A stretch of DNA of 64,000 nucleotides from Stipa capillata (GCA_019208055.1 JAGXJF010002547.1:744001-808000), one strand, 5' to 3'; positions 45,953 to 58,490 are shown, counted from the first letter of the stretch. Program-made: numbers and translations. The notes: a model not told the origin generated them from the sequence alone.

Positions 45953-46670
45953 TCAAGAAGAAATCTGAAGCATATAAGAATGGCAGTCCAACACTCCAAT
46001 CCCAGCAAGTATCTCTCTAGCCAAAGCTGCATTCGAGAAAGCAGGGAGCCTAGCGGTCGACCATACAGAAATTATGCACATGAAGAAAAGCATCGGCGGA
46101 CATAGCAGGGTGTAGACCATGAAATTTACATGAGTGTAGGCAGAAGTTCTAGCAGGCAATAGATCGGCAAAGAAGCGGGAGGAGCACGCACTCGGTGGCG
46201 GGGAACTTGTCGGCGGAGTCCTGCACGCACTCGGCGGCGGGGAAGAGCGGATCCGAGCTAGGCAGCCATCACTCGAGCGCGGGGAAGTCGGGGATGAGCT
46301 CGACCACCTCGGTCCCGTCTCCTCACCTCCTCCTCTGGTTGCGGTGGAGCAGGAGCAGGCGGCGTCTTCTCCGCCTCTGCCGACTCCCTCTTCCGCGGGA
46401 GGCGCCTCTGCCTCCACCGCCGCCGCCGCCGTGCCGCCCTCCCCCACTCGTCCTCAGCGTCCACGGCCGCCGCCCGGGCCACAATGCACCGCACGGCCCG
46501 CAGCGACGGGAAGCGCCTGCTCCTCCACACTGGGACAAGCAGTCGCCGGGTTCTCCAACTCCCGCTCCGGAGAAGCTCAGATCTGGCGGAGCTGTAGTCG
46601 GGAGCTGCGTCGGAGGTGGCAGCGGCGGTTTTCCTTTCCGGGCGTAAGGGGCCCAAAACGGGTCCAATAA
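45953..46670 (-). other. GC-rich block, possible captured first exon
   Basis: A CpG-rich island in AT-rich surroundings. On the minus strand one frame reads EVVELIPDFPALE, a stop, then WLPSSDPLFPAAECVQDSAD.. Others give Gly/Arg-rich shadow frames. It looks like the leader and first exon of a gene, but no family was recognised and the frame is broken. Confidence 0.3.
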
Positions 46671-47279
46671 ACTCAGCCCAACAAAGGCAACAGCTGCTGA
46701 CCGAACTGGTTGGTCTGTTCGTGTTCGTTCTCGTCCTCCTCTCCACTCCCCAGGTCAGCTTCTGTTCGAATGCGGTTCTAGTTCCAATTAATGAATCAAT
46801 TTGTTCATGGTTTCTTATGCTTGCGTATGAAATTTCCACTCTCTATATGCATGTTGAAATTCTGACAATTGAACACCCAAGTTATGAGCAAGCTAGAATG
46901 ATCTTATTTCTTCAGTTTTGCACATCAAGGTTCATGCTTGTTTCAATTACAACACAAGGAAGGTTCCGAGGAAATAGCACACAAAATTTCTCAACTTAAC
47001 ATCAGAACTCAAAGCTTGAAAAATTGAGCAACTTTCCATAGCTAAACACAAGTCTGCAGCATATACTCAGAGCTTACATAATATTATTTGAACAGCATAA
47101 TCAAGCTACTAGACGCAATGCAATTAAATAAAAGCACAGATGACACCTATGATCACATCACTTTTCCGTAAAGTCCAGTCACCAGATGCAAATAAATAAA
47201 ACAGAGCATATCTCCAACACATGTAACTGGAGAATTCAGCACCAGGTCTTACAGCACAGAGTAATAAAAATTCACCAAG

Positions 47280-47560
47280 AGCCTTGCATAACAGAAATAG
47301 TCGCTACCTTTTTCATTTCAGGGGTTAGCTTCTTCGTAGTGGCTAACTTCTTAACTGGAGATTTCTTCCTTTCAGTAGAAGTCGACGGTTCATTGTAGGT
47401 GTAGGTGTAGGTGTAGCAACAGCCTCAAGTGTAGATGTAGCTGCAGCAACGGCCTCGAGTATAGCTTCAATTGTAGGTGTAGTTGCAGCAGCATCCTGGG
47501 GTGACTCTTGCCCGTGGTTGTTGCCGTTCTTTAGAGGGGATTTTTTTCTGCAATTTATAC
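47280..47560 (-). other. Ala/Thr/Pro-rich and Lys-rich coding-like stretch
   Basis: The minus strand reads QDAAATTPTIEAILEAVAAA then TSTLEAVATPTPTPT, followed in another frame by STERKKSPVKKLATTKKLTP. A GTAGGTGTA hexamer-style repeat underlies it. It looks like a linker from a captured gene; the family is unknown. Confidence 0.3.
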
Positions 47561-47908
47561 ATGTGTGGTCAGTGCATTATCAAAATTGTAAAACTGTATT
47601 TGAAGTCAGTGAAAAAAGTGCTGCGTGCTTTGGTTTATAATGATTGTAATGCTGTGTGCAGATGCAAGGGCACCCGGTGATGGTTCGGTCCCGATGAAAG
47701 TTCAAGAAGTTTAGAACGTCACGCTGCTCTTCTCACAGCAGATGCTTGTCTTAGCTATGCTTGTTAGAATTGAGATTTGAATGTTGAAGTTTTCCAGTTA
47801 CATTGACTGTCAACAGTAAAATATAGCCAGGACATATTAGTTCATAATCAAACAGCAGCGACTATAGTGATACACAGCTAAAACAATAATCGTCATGATT
47901 TAGCATAC

Positions 47909-48246
47909 CTTTAAGAACTGCACCCTCATTGGGACGTTCATATCCTTCACCCTCCTTGAGAACTTCTTTTACGGTTTTCTCATCATCCTATTTCTGTGAC
48001 AGTATTCCATGAAACCAACTCGAGGTCAAAAGGAGAGTGGCGTTAGGTGGTATGGCACCTTCCTCTCTACCCATCTCACCAAATCCATCTGCCATTGCGA
48101 AGTTCAAAAATCTGTCCAGGCAAAACAAAAGAGCCATGTAATCAAGGGTTTTAAGTCAGATAAACTTACATTGTGGCTTGACAGTAAAGACCACATTCTC
48201 TGCTTTTTCATGATTTTGACAGCCTTGGCCACGACAGAGATACCCT
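47909..48246 (-). pseudogene. FKBP-type peptidyl-prolyl isomerase fragment (ROF1/FKBP62-like)
   Basis: Exon 1 (about 48246-48170) reads VVAKAVKIMKKAENVVFTVK before a GTAAG donor. Exon 2 (about 48108-47909) reads DGFGEMG.., IPPNATLL, then in shifted frames DLELVSWNTVTEI and DDEKTVKEVLKEGEGYERPN, with a GTATG donor. These are the end of one FKBP domain and the start of the next in multi-domain plant FKBP62/ROF1 immunophilins, HSP90-associated co-chaperones. Two single-base losses break exon 2. The TPR domain and the first FKBP domain are absent. It probably travelled with the Helitron whose 3' end is at 42972. Confidence 0.7.
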
Positions 48247-48829
48247 GAATCCAGATGATTGCCCCATTTTCTAAACTTAACAAAAGGGGGAAAGAAATGG
48301 AAGTTACTCATATGTACCCATAATGTTTTATTGAAATTCGGCTGCCATATATTCCAAAAACCATTGCCTAAAAGGAACCCACTCTGCCAAAATGGGAAGA
48401 AGAACACGTGGTATGGCTGGATGGGCTGTAAAAATGCAACACGAGCCAATATTCCCTCGTGTAGATTTAATTCGCTTGCTTCCTGCAGGAAGGCTGAATA
48501 CACCAATATTGCACAAAAAATATGTGTACTGCACCATATGTTCGAGTTCAAGAAACAAACGTTTCTCCATGAATGGGTCATGAAGTATAAAGATACCAGA
48601 AAGTGATATTTTGGATGGACTGCATTGTCATATCACATATATACATATGCTCGTGAGGGTAAAATAGCTTATTCTATGCTCCGGCAGTAATTTGTGTATA
48701 TAAGTGATAGTTTTGACTAATGGTTTTTACTATCATTTTCTAACTTAGACAAAAAAAATTCTACAAAAAAACTACAATGTGAGAGTGTTTTTACCATCAC
48801 TTCTTGTAGTATGGAAGACTATTTAAACA

Positions 48830-49560
48830 TATCTGAAAATTACTATTATCTATATACATTTTTACTATCATGCGGGAATAGATTAACCGTATGTCTAACC
48901 ATGGCATATTAAAAATTAAACATATCTGAAAATTACTATTATTTGTATATGTCTTTACTATCTAGTGACAATAGATTTACCACACGTTTAACCACAGCTT
49001 ACTAGAAAGGAAATAACTCATGTAGTTGTTCACAATCAGTTGCATAGCCCAGTTGATTAGAGGATCATAATTGCATGCATGAGGTCCGCAGTTCGAATCC
49101 CACCTCCTCCTTTAAAAAAAATGGTGAATCGGTAGTAAAAAAGTGACCAAAGGATAATACAATGGCGCTGTGAATTTACTGCAGATACGCTCCTAAGCAC
49201 AGTTGTGTGGTAGTAAAAGCATGTCTATGTTACAATAAAAGACTTCGTAGCCGACGGTAACTTGGACAGGGAGACTAGAATCAATAGTAATTTGGCAGCG
49301 AATAAACGGTAAAGGAATTACAATTAACGCGCACTTTAAGCTAAAATGCGTGTTCTGTGAATTTACCATGGATACGCTTCTAAGCGCAGTTGCGTGATAG
49401 TAAAAACATATCTAGGTTATAATAAAAGACTTCGTAGCCTTTGGTAACTTCCATCAACGCGCACTTTAAGCTAAAATGCGCTCACGTGCAGATTAGCTCT
49501 GTCATGTGTATATGTATATATTATATTTATATATTCTTTTTCAAAATAGAGTTTCTAGAT
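48830..49560. repeat. Diverged tandem duplications
   Basis: ACATATCTGAAAATTACTAT occurs at about 48828 and 48922 with similar sequence after it. A separate unit of about 187 bp beginning CTGTGAATTTAC starts at 49168 and 49355, and both copies contain AAAAGACTTCGTAGCC and GCGCACTTTAAGCTAAAATG. No coding content. Confidence 0.75.
49035..49125 (+). mobile_element. tRNA-derived SINE (or degenerate tRNA pseudogene)
   Basis: TAGCCCAGTTGATTAGAGG (49045-49063) fits a pol III A box and GCAGTTCGAATCCC (49088-49101) a B box, spaced as in tRNA. The D and acceptor stems do not pair well, so it is not a working tRNA. It ends in CACCTCCTCC and an A-rich tail, as grass SINEs do. Confidence 0.55.
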
Positions 49561-50031
49561 GTTTCTGTAGATATATTTGAGTTGTTCTCACAGCAAAATC
49601 ACAGATACCCTCACGAACGCACAACCCATTAATAAGCCACCTTACTCATCAAAACTGATCTGGTTACCTTGTTCAGAGGGGCAATGAACAGGGTCCTCAG
49701 CAAAATATTTAATCAGTGTACCAGCCTTTTTTCCCTGGCAAGCGAATGTAACAAAGAGCTATAATGGTATTGGTACCATTTGTCAAGTTATAGAGCACAA
49801 AAGTTGTCAACTCTATTGGAAAGATCAAAGATACGTAATACCAAGGTAACAAAAACAGCAAGCCTTGTACAGAAAACCCCAGAAATGTAGCATATCGCTA
49901 TGAATATTGTGAAAGATGTAACTGACTGACTGACAAAAGAGTAAGATGTATGCCATTGTTGTATGAACCTCTAGAAGGTTCAAGTGACACATAAATTATG
50001 TCTCAGACCAACTATAACAAGAAAAGTGTTA

Positions 50032-50311
50032 CTCCCTAGATTTTAAAATATTTGTCTTTCTAGAGTTGGACACAAGAATTAAGGGTACGAGTAAAATATT
50101 AATATTGCTCTTCAATGATTTTCATATCTATCTCTTTTGCTTCGAAAAGCATTTTTGTCACCACATAAGGAATTAGCTCTTTCCTTGATGACAATAATGA
50201 AGGGCAAAAATAGGAATAAAATGACTAAAATTGCATCAGAAGTGTAGAAAGACAAGCATTTTGAGAAAATTTAAAGAGACTAAAAAAACTTCTATTTTAA
50301 AATGGAGGAAG
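50032..50311. mobile_element. Stowaway MITE
   Basis: Starts CTCCCTAGATTTTAAAAT and ends ATTTTAAAATGGAGGAAG, imperfect inverted repeats, with TA on each side (50030-50031 and 50312-50313), the Tc1/mariner-type target duplication. 280 bp, non-coding. Confidence 0.8.
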
Positions 50312-50699
50312 TACATCTTAGCAAATAAGCAGGATTTAGTACAGTATGATTAAAAAGTCATAAAATTACTATGCAGTGCAAGTTCTGGCAGAAAACTGGA
50401 CAAACCTTGTGCTCACACATCAACAGTGCAAACAAAAACCCTGGGTCGACAACACCCTACAAAACTGCGCTAGCAGACTGTCTTAGCGCAGACTATCTCG
50501 TTGATTGACAAGGGAAAGGCATGTGTATGCATGAATAAATGTAGTAAGATTCCTGTAGAACGGTTCAATAAGATGTCAATTAAGCACTAAGGTTTAAAAT
50601 ATATACTGCATAAGATGAATCCCACGAAAAGGAAAAGGAAACAAACTAACCAGCTGAACACATGTAGAAGAGATAGGAAAACTGCATCCGTGCCACCTA

Positions 50700-52216
50700 G
50701 CAGTGGTGCCATATCAAATTTGGGATTCTTCTCAAGCACCTGTTGACCGACTTTGTCAAGTGGTGGCAGAGGAAGAAAGGGGGTTTCCGGCGGGCTGTTG
50801 CCGCGGCGGAAGCTCTGGCACGGCCATTTTTCGCGGGGTTGGTGGAGCGAGGTGGCTGTCTCGGCTGCCATGTCCAGAGGGAAAAGAGGAAAGAGCATGG
50901 GAGGGAGAAGGTGAGAGGAGGAAGAAAGGAGGGATGAGAGAGAGGGCTGCTCGTGGGTACGGGTCCACACGGAAGAGAAACAGAGGGAGGTCTATGTGTA
51001 GCTTTGCGGGTGGACTTAGCGGAGAATAGGGGAGGGTTACAGAGAATACAGTGTAGGATTCTCGAGGCTTTGACCACCTGCTGATTGGAAATTTTGAACA
51101 TGAGGTATGGTGTTTGACTGAAAAATAGGTTCTTTATATATGAAGAATGTTATTCCAAGATTTTGAAGATTCTTGGAGATTTAAATCAGTGATATTTGAG
51201 CTCTATTCTGAATGGGCTTGAATGTAAATTTGAAATCATTTGAGATTTTGTTTAAGGCCAAAAATACTCGAGCATGGTTTCGAGGTATATATGATGAACT
51301 ACACCCTTCATAATGTTCGGAGATTTTTCTGAAACTTCCACCTAGGGTTTTGCTAAAAATTTCAAGAACAGCTCAAAACAGCCTTTGAGTTATTTGAATA
51401 CTTTTGAATTGAGGTCCCTCATATTTTTACATATTTGGTCCAACACATACATAAAGATCTTCGTGAGATTTTTGGTATGATTTTAGAGGGAGGTTAAGGC
51501 ACGGTAGTATGGAATTAGGGTTTTAGCTTTTCCTTGGAAGGAAAGAACTTAGGCCCGCATATATGCACACACACACATATATATATATATATGAGTGCAT
51601 GTGTGGGCGAGGACGTGTGCATACCCAGGGTTTCTGGAAGTGTCAACGGAGGACGAGGGGAAAGTAGGGTTTTAGAGTCCCCATTTGTTCAAGACGCAGG
51701 TTAGGGTGTAGATGTATGTGCACACGTACACTTGAAAATTTAGCGTATATGTGGGCGTTTTGCGATGAAAAGAACTAGAGAGGATAATGGCGAAGGAGTA
51801 TGGCCTGAGAAAAGTGGTTCTGCCAAATATATATGCTTTGATATTGCGGATAGGTCTTGCTACCATATAGCTTTCGGGTGCCGGTCTAACGTTACACTAG
51901 CAAGATGAAAGGAAAAGGTGTTGAGGGGTTAGGACCTTGACATCCTAGGGTTCCGGGATAAAATGGGAGGGGGAGGGAGAAGATGAGGTGCATGTTTTGC
52001 ACGAGAGAAGAGAGGCGGCTTGGGTATTGGAGGAGTAGCTTAGGGTTACAGCACATAGGAGTCGAGAGAAAGGTAGAAGCTTTTGTTTTGTGTTATTCTT
52101 ACGATCCAGCTCGGACAACTATTCGACAAAAGGTTTTAGTGAGATTTGTTTAAGTTCGCATTATTAGCAATGAAAGTTTTTGTTTTCGAGTTATTAGAAA
52201 TCAGGGCGTTACAACC
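50700..52216 (+). mobile_element. Giant LTR-like element D, 3' part
   Basis: Ends GAAATCAGGGCGTTACA. Its last 560 bp match the end of element B in order: a TTAGA(G/T)TCCCC(A/T)T(T/C)TGTTC block, the TTTAGCGTATA block, then AGGTTTTA...GAAAGTTTTTGTT before the terminus. A GC-rich block at 50740-51000 may correspond to that of element B. The left end was not found, so it is truncated or runs further left. Confidence 0.6.
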
Positions 52217-53560
52217 GGCCATGCCAACCTTCAAGTGCCTAAGACCTCTACTTCTATTGTTTATTTATTGTATCACAACTGGTAGGATACTTCCATAAAG
52301 CCTTTCTCCAATCAATCTCCTCTTATTAAATAGCCTCATGATCTTCTCTCTCAGTTTGTCAGCTAGCTCATCTATAGGGAGATCCTTCAGGTCCTTGATC
52401 CAACTGTTGAAGCATACTGCCAAGTTATTGTTGATGTAATCACACTTCACATTTGTGTTGAAGCTACTTCTCATCGACTGCAGATCATGGTAATTCTTCA
52501 AATATGTCTCAACCTCTGGACAAGCAGTCAAAACCATATCCATGTGGTAATCATACACTTTAGGCCTATAAGCCCTTGCAGCTGGCAACATGTGCCTAAC
52601 ACATTCACCATGGCACTTCTTTACAAAGTTGAGCATCAAGTGCCTAAAGCACTCTCTTTGGTCAGCTTGATTCGATTGTATTTTCTAGCCCTTTACATGC
52701 ATCGGTACATATAGCGGTTTAGAAATGGACCTAGTGCCTTTTTTAGTTCCTCCATAAACCATGTCCAGTTTGCTTTAGTTTCAGAATCCAATAATCCAAA
52801 TGCTACATGGTACATCCAATTGTGTCCATCTAGTCATGTACATGATGCTAGATGTCCATTCCACTTGCCATTAAGTGCAGTTGAATATACACTAATATAT
52901 GGTCTACAACCAGCCTTGAAACCCTCAATACAGGGCTTAAGTGCCATAAAAAATCTGAACAAAGTACACTTTACCTTCCATCTCGACAACATCAACCTCT
53001 ACAATGCTTCCATGTGACCTCTTCTCTATTTCTGCCTTAAACTTGAACAATAATTTGAAAGTCTATCCCCCAAGTGTTATATAAGACATCAATTACTCTA
53101 TCTTTCCCTTTCCAAATAGTATCATAGTCAACTGTGACATTTTAGTCATTATGTAGCTTCTCTTGTAGGTCCTTGGCCCCCATGGCTGGATTATTCCTAA
53201 GTATTGCCATTGACCTGTCCGCAACTCATGCTTGAGAAGCCATACTTGATACACGCCTGCTGCTTGATGCACAATTATGTTGTCCTTCTAGGTTACCTAC
53301 ATGACAATAGGATACATCATCAAAACACATAAAATAATATGAGATTGAAAAGATATTAAAATGAACTATATATACCCTGGTTGTTTTCTTATCTGCCATC
53401 CACCTAGCACTTAGCTTCCATGGGCATCCATCTTCCTTACAACACCCCTTCCACCTTGTTCTATCGGCTTTTATGGTTTTAAGGTCAAATTCTTCATTGA
53501 TAGCAAATTGCCTTATGGCCATCCTAAAATCTTTCATTGTAAGAAACTTTACCCCTTTTC
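52217..53560 (-). pseudogene. MULE (Mutator-like) transposase relic
   Basis: The minus strand holds pieces of an MURA-type transposase in order. 53537-53370: a MuDR DNA-binding-like start, FRMAIRQFAINEEFDLK and CPWKLSARW. About 53060-52720: the transposase domain, GFKAGCRPYISVYSTALNGK, HLASC, DGHNWMYHVAFGLLDSETKA and WTWFMEELKKALGPF, broken by stops and shifts. 52639-52265: an open stretch of 124 codons with YDYHMDMVL and FNSWIKDLKDLPIDELADKL. The DDE region is damaged (the first Asp position reads YSTALNG where relatives have DSTALNG). The left side ends at element D and the right side at the gypsy LTR, so terminal inverted repeats are gone. Confidence 0.8.
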
Positions 53561-53701
53561 TCTATCCTAGGATGATCTCTGTCATAGGTAATTTGTGCCT
53601 CCTCAGAAATATGATCATCCACTAGCATAGCTGCCTCAACAAGTAGTTCCTCACCAACATGACAAAAGAGATTCAGCTCCCGAAAAAGGTGCAACAGTTT
53701 T

Positions 53702-54333
53702 GATGATGGGTAGTACTACCACCATGGGCTCGTGGCCAGGCCCACGAGTTCATCACTGGACCTCCAGGAAGAAGCTATGGCCCGAAGGCCCGATTCAAGA
53801 GAAGCGTGGGCCTCAAGTCATTGAATCCTTATTAGGATGGGAAGGCAACGTTCGACACGTCACCCGAAAGGAGTCCGACTCGTGTACTGCGAGGACTCAG
53901 GTTATGGTAATAAGGAGTCCGACTCGTGTACTACGAGGACTTATGATTAGGTTACCGCCTTGCTCCCCCTATATAAGGAGCATTAGGCCCCTTTAGAGGG
54001 ACAAGTTGAATCAGATCCAGAGGCCCTGGTCGTCTAGTCACCTTCGAGATCCATAGCCATAGAACCCGCCGAGTCCCCAACTCGTTGAGTTCCCCTTGTA
54101 AGCCGGTCTCGCCGAGTTCCCTACTCGTTGAGTTCTCTTTGTAATCGTCTGTACGACAGACCACATATCAATTCCATCGGAGCAGGACGTAGGGCTATTA
54201 CCCATCTTGGGGGCCTGAACCTGGGTAAATCTGTGTCCGGAGACCAAGCTGATCTGAGTCATCGCCCCGCTACCGTATAAATACGTGCTGTACGGGTACG
54301 ATCATCGGTACCCCCATATACCATACATCGACA
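53702..54333 (+). repeat. 5' LTR of the gypsy element
   Basis: Starts about TGATGATGGG and ends CATACATCGACA just before the PBS. A CCTATATAAGGAG TATA box lies at about 53968. It contains repeats of GTTGAGTTCC-type sequence at 54060-54140. The left edge is inferred since the 3' LTR is outside the window. Confidence 0.7.
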
Positions 54334-54335
54334 GC

Positions 54336-54354
54336 TGGCGCCCACCGTGGGGCC
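54336..54354 (+). promoter_or_regulatory. Gypsy primer-binding site
   Basis: TGGCGCCCACCGTGGGGCC two bases after the LTR, the usual PBS form of grass gypsy elements in this lineage. Confidence 0.8.
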
Positions 54355-54397
54355 CTTGCGTCAGTTTGGATCTACTCCGACGACATTCGCCGACGAG

Positions 54398-56225
54398 ATG
54401 GCGTACATCGGCTTCGACGACAAAGACTTCTATGACGTCCCGTCTGGATCTCGCAACAACTACACCGACACCCCTCATCACGCAGCGGCTCATTGACTTC
54501 AGCAACAACTCACGTCGCCAACTCACCCGGTGGCTTTACGGGTCATTGTTACTCCACGCGGCCGCTCAAGTTTCAATCCCTATGCTTCCGATCCATGCGA
54601 TCTACGAAGCAAGATCAACTTCAGGCGCGCCCAACACCAGTGTGCGCCTCGACCGACTGCTACCAGACTCGGTCGACGTCAGAGCAAGTTACATCCAGCC
54701 GATCTCCGGCACCATCTTGACAGAAAGCACCTCCACTCTGCTATGCGACAACATTGTTATGAATTCTGAAGTGTCCGTCAGGACAACTAACCTCACAGCA
54801 GCCACGGATCGAATGTCCCTGACGAAGTCTTCCCTGGAGATTACTCAAATCTTCGCTCTATTTCCCAAAAAGTTCAACTACGACTTCCCACATGTTTTCA
54901 TGATGGGACCAGACACTACACCACGGACCATACGTCCCTCGACTGATGACAATGCCTCATCCTCGGCCACACCGAGTTCAGAAGCCGGAAAGAAAGCCGC
55001 TCGTTCAAGAGCTCTCGCAGCCCAGATCAAGCAAGCGCTATCCGATCGATTTGATGATACCACCCGACAACTCTACGAGGAACACGAGCAAGCACTCGCG
55101 GACATCCAGCACGTGGCCGAAGCCGAGCATAACGAAGCCCGAGTTCTAATTAACTCCGGTCTGGATACCAACAACAAAGAGCCACGAGAACGTTCCAAAG
55201 ATGGCTACGCGCATAACCGCGACCAGCCCACCGATTCCAGGTATCGACCTCGTAGGGAGTCATCCCGAAGAACACGTTCCCCATAGCGTTCCCCAAAGAA
55301 GCACCGAACTCGGCCGCGATCCCCCAGTGGCCACTACGACCACACCCGCAAAGATCGAGACTATCACGGCAGCCGTCGTGATCATGGCAAGGCTCGCCTG
55401 GTTGATCCCGTCTGGGAGGATCACCACCGCAATGACCAACACTGTTCTCACGACCATGAAGACCACCGCCGCCATGACCGGTACCCCCACTACTCATCGA
55501 AAGACGAAGGCTTCATCCCCGGTATTATCGCCGGTTGCCCCGCGCTCTCACCCAGGTTACGGGGAGCACAGATACCCAAGCATGTACGTTTCAGCAAGAA
55601 CCTGGAGTACAATGGAAGAGGAGACCCGAAAGAGTTCCTAATCAGATTTATGCAAGACATCCTGACGACCGGGGGAGATACGACATCAATGGCCAACCTC
55701 CTCCCCGTATGCCTCGTCGAAGACACAGCTGCATGGATTCAGAACATACCCGAAGGCTCCATCCACAATTGGGCACAGTTCCAAGACATGTTCATTAAAA
55801 GCTTCTCTATAACTCGTGATGCCTCAACTCTGAGGTCCGAGTTCAAGTGTATCCGACAAGGACGGGATGAAGGCCTACGCGACTTCGTCAGCAGGTTCAA
55901 GAGTAAGGTCAACATCGTCCCATGACTTTCCTTCGCGGAAGTACTCGAAACTTTCCAAGCCGCCATCCGCGACGAACGATGCCTAGACCACGTCTATACC
56001 GCCCAACCGCGTAATACCGCAGAGCTCATGGAAATTCTTCGAGTATGGGCAAATTATGAAGACCAACGCCTCCACAACATTGAGATCAACCGAGGCTTAC
56101 ACCGATCAGATGACCGCGATAGACGGAAATGTTCCCCGGATAACAACTCAAGACGCTCTCCCCGGGAAGGTCGGAAAGCAAGAAAGGGGAAGAGGTCCCC
56201 TGAGGCAGTACTCGCCGATTTTTGA
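54398..56225 (+). pseudogene. gypsy gag
   Basis: A start at 54398 opens a short frame; the long gag frame follows from about 54490 in another phase. It contains a coiled, charged region, then the retrotransposon gag domain at 55590-55990 (VRFSKNLEYNGRGDPKEFL, AAWIQNIPEGSIHNWAQFQD, LRDFVSRFKSKV). In-frame stops at 55284-55286 (TAG) and 55923-55925 (TGA) interrupt it. Gag forms the virus-like particle. Confidence 0.8.
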
Positions 56226-58490
56226 GACAAAGAGACATCAGATCGCCGAGACGATCGACAAAACAAGTGGAAGACCAAACCCAAAAGAAAGCGAACTCTT
56301 GGACAAAAATTGGATACCAGAAGAAGAGCGTACCCGTCATAACCGGTGTAAGTACCACCGAAGTGGGTCCCACGGCCAATCACATTGTCACGAACTCCTC
56401 AAACTACTCCAAGAGGAGGGTGGTGCTGAGGTGGCCAATAAACCCAAACCCCGGGTTCAGGAGAACCCGGACAAAGAAGCTTATCCCGAGGACGAAGATA
56501 TTCATGTCAACAACATCCGCCGATACAACGACGCTCACTGGCTCACCCGACACACCCGACTTAAAGCAAGTCGACGTATGCGTCAACCTTCAGATGAATC
56601 ACATGTGGGGCGGTTCCGCCATGTACGACTCCAAAAGGCAGGCCAAGCAGATATCACACCCCGCACTACAATCAAGTCTCAGGCCCTCGCCGACTTTGTC
56701 GCTGAATGGACAGACCCGAAACCCAAACTTGCTGATAACGACTACGTAAGTAAAGTGTGGACTCTATATTTCAATGGATCTCTTACCCTCACAGGCTCGG
56801 GGGCTGGCGTCATCGTCACCGTACCAACAAGGGAAACCCTCCAGTACGCCATCCAGCTACGCTTCCGGGCCACTAACAACAAAGCAGAGTACGAAGGCCT
56901 CCTGGCCGGACTCCAACTTGCCGCAGCACTTGGTATCCGTTACCTAACCGTAAAAGGCAACTCCCAACTCGTCGTCCGACAAGCCATCAAAGACTACCAG
57001 GCCATTAATCCAACAATGGCTGCCTACTTAGCAGAAGTATGGAATTAGGAGAAAAAATTCACCGGCCTGGAATTCCACTACATACCCAGAAGGGGCAACT
57101 ACATCGCCGACGCCTTGGCTCGGGTCGCCTCAAGTTGATCGCCCCCCAACCGGCGTCTTCGTCGAACAACTCTCCAAACCATCCGTCAAAGTCATGATCG
57201 ACGAAGAGAATACTCCCATCCCTTGTGATACTTATGAGCAGAACAGAACCTCTTAGCTCGACGCCCCCAAAGGGATGCTGGCGAAGTCATCGCCTAGCTC
57301 GACGAAAGCACAGACTGGCAGGACCCAATACGCTAATATTTACTTAAAAAACTCAAACCAGCAGAAGAGGAACAAGCCGAGATGATCTCCCGCAAAGCAA
57401 TGCAGTACGCGATGATCGACGACACCCCATACCGCAAGGGAGCCCTCGGCATACTTATGAAATGCATACCTATCAATGAAGGCAAGCAGCTACTCGAGGA
57501 AATCCATAGTAGGCTATGCGGCGCCCACTCCGCGTATCGCACACTAGTCGGCAAGGCATTCTGATAAGGATTTTATTGGCCGACTACGCTACATGACTCG
57601 GCCGACTTGGTCCAAAAATGCTAGGCCTGTCAGTTCCATAAGCGGAAAACACATCAGCCAGCCCAAGCTCTTCAAACAATACCATTATCATGGCCCTTCT
57701 CGACTTGGGGGCTGGATCTCCTCAGACCCTTTCCCGCCGGACGCGGGGGTCACAACTTCCTAATAGTCGCCATTGACACATTCACCAAATGGATCGAGAC
57801 AGAATCACTCTCCAGGACAACTATGGCAGCAGCACAAAGATTCATGCAGCGAAACATCTTTACCCGCTTCGGAGTACCTACCCGGATAATTACCAACAAC
57901 GGACCACAATTTGCAGCTGCCGACTTCATCGCCTACTGTGAGTCCTATGGCGCCAACGTCTGCTATGCCTCCGTAGCTCATCCCTAGAGCAATGGCCAAC
58001 AACACGCTACAACGCCACGCAAAGTCTTGGGTGACCGAGTTGCCCAACGTTCTCTGGGCGCATCAGACTATAGCCAGTCGAGCCACCGGAGCGACCCCAT
58101 TTTCCCTCGTCTACGGAGCCAAGGCGGTCCTCCCATGCGAGATCCGATTGAAGTCCCCCCCGCATCAAACAACACTCCAAAGACGAGGCAGCTACGCAGT
58201 GGATCAACGATCTCAACTTCCCTGAAGAACTTCGCGACTGTGCATACTTGCGGGTGGCCAAATATCAACAGGACTTACGCCGGTATCACGAGCGCAACGT
58301 CAAGCATCGACACGTGGAAGTCGGTGATCTCGTCCTACTTAGCATAGAAACAAATTACCTCCCAAGTGGGAGGGACCCTACACCATCGTCGCCAATCCGC
58401 GACCAGGCGCTTTCAAACTCGCCGACAATGGCTCCATTCTACGCAATACATGGAACATCGATCAACTCTCCAAGTACTATGTTTAAAGCT
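56226..58490 (+). pseudogene. gypsy pol remnant: aRNH and integrase, protease/RT deleted
   Basis: In order: a zinc-knuckle-like CKYHRSGSHGQSHC near 56347; a jump straight to TIKSQALADFVAEWTD (about 56670); the RVT_3-type RNase H (LYFNGS.., NNKAEYEGLLAGL, NSQLVVRQ; 56755-57048) with Asn in place of the first catalytic Asp; DALARVASS; an H2C2-like region (57390-57640); the integrase core (WGLDLLRPFP, AIDTFTKWIE, RIITNNGPQF; 57700-57990), where the second catalytic Asp region reads TNNG instead of TDNG; and the C-terminal domain (RHVEVGDLVLL.., to about 58490). Multiple stops. Aspartic protease and RT are absent. Confidence 0.8.

Noticed and set aside
46258..46839. A 193-codon minus-strand frame
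   Set aside because: Shadow frame in a CpG-rich block; the product is Arg/Pro-rich and matches nothing.
49035..49110. A functional tRNA gene
   Set aside because: Only the A and B boxes fit; D-stem and acceptor stem do not pair.
54285..54400. Start of the 333-codon frame inside the gypsy LTR
   Set aside because: The first part is LTR and PBS sequence; coding similarity begins later.
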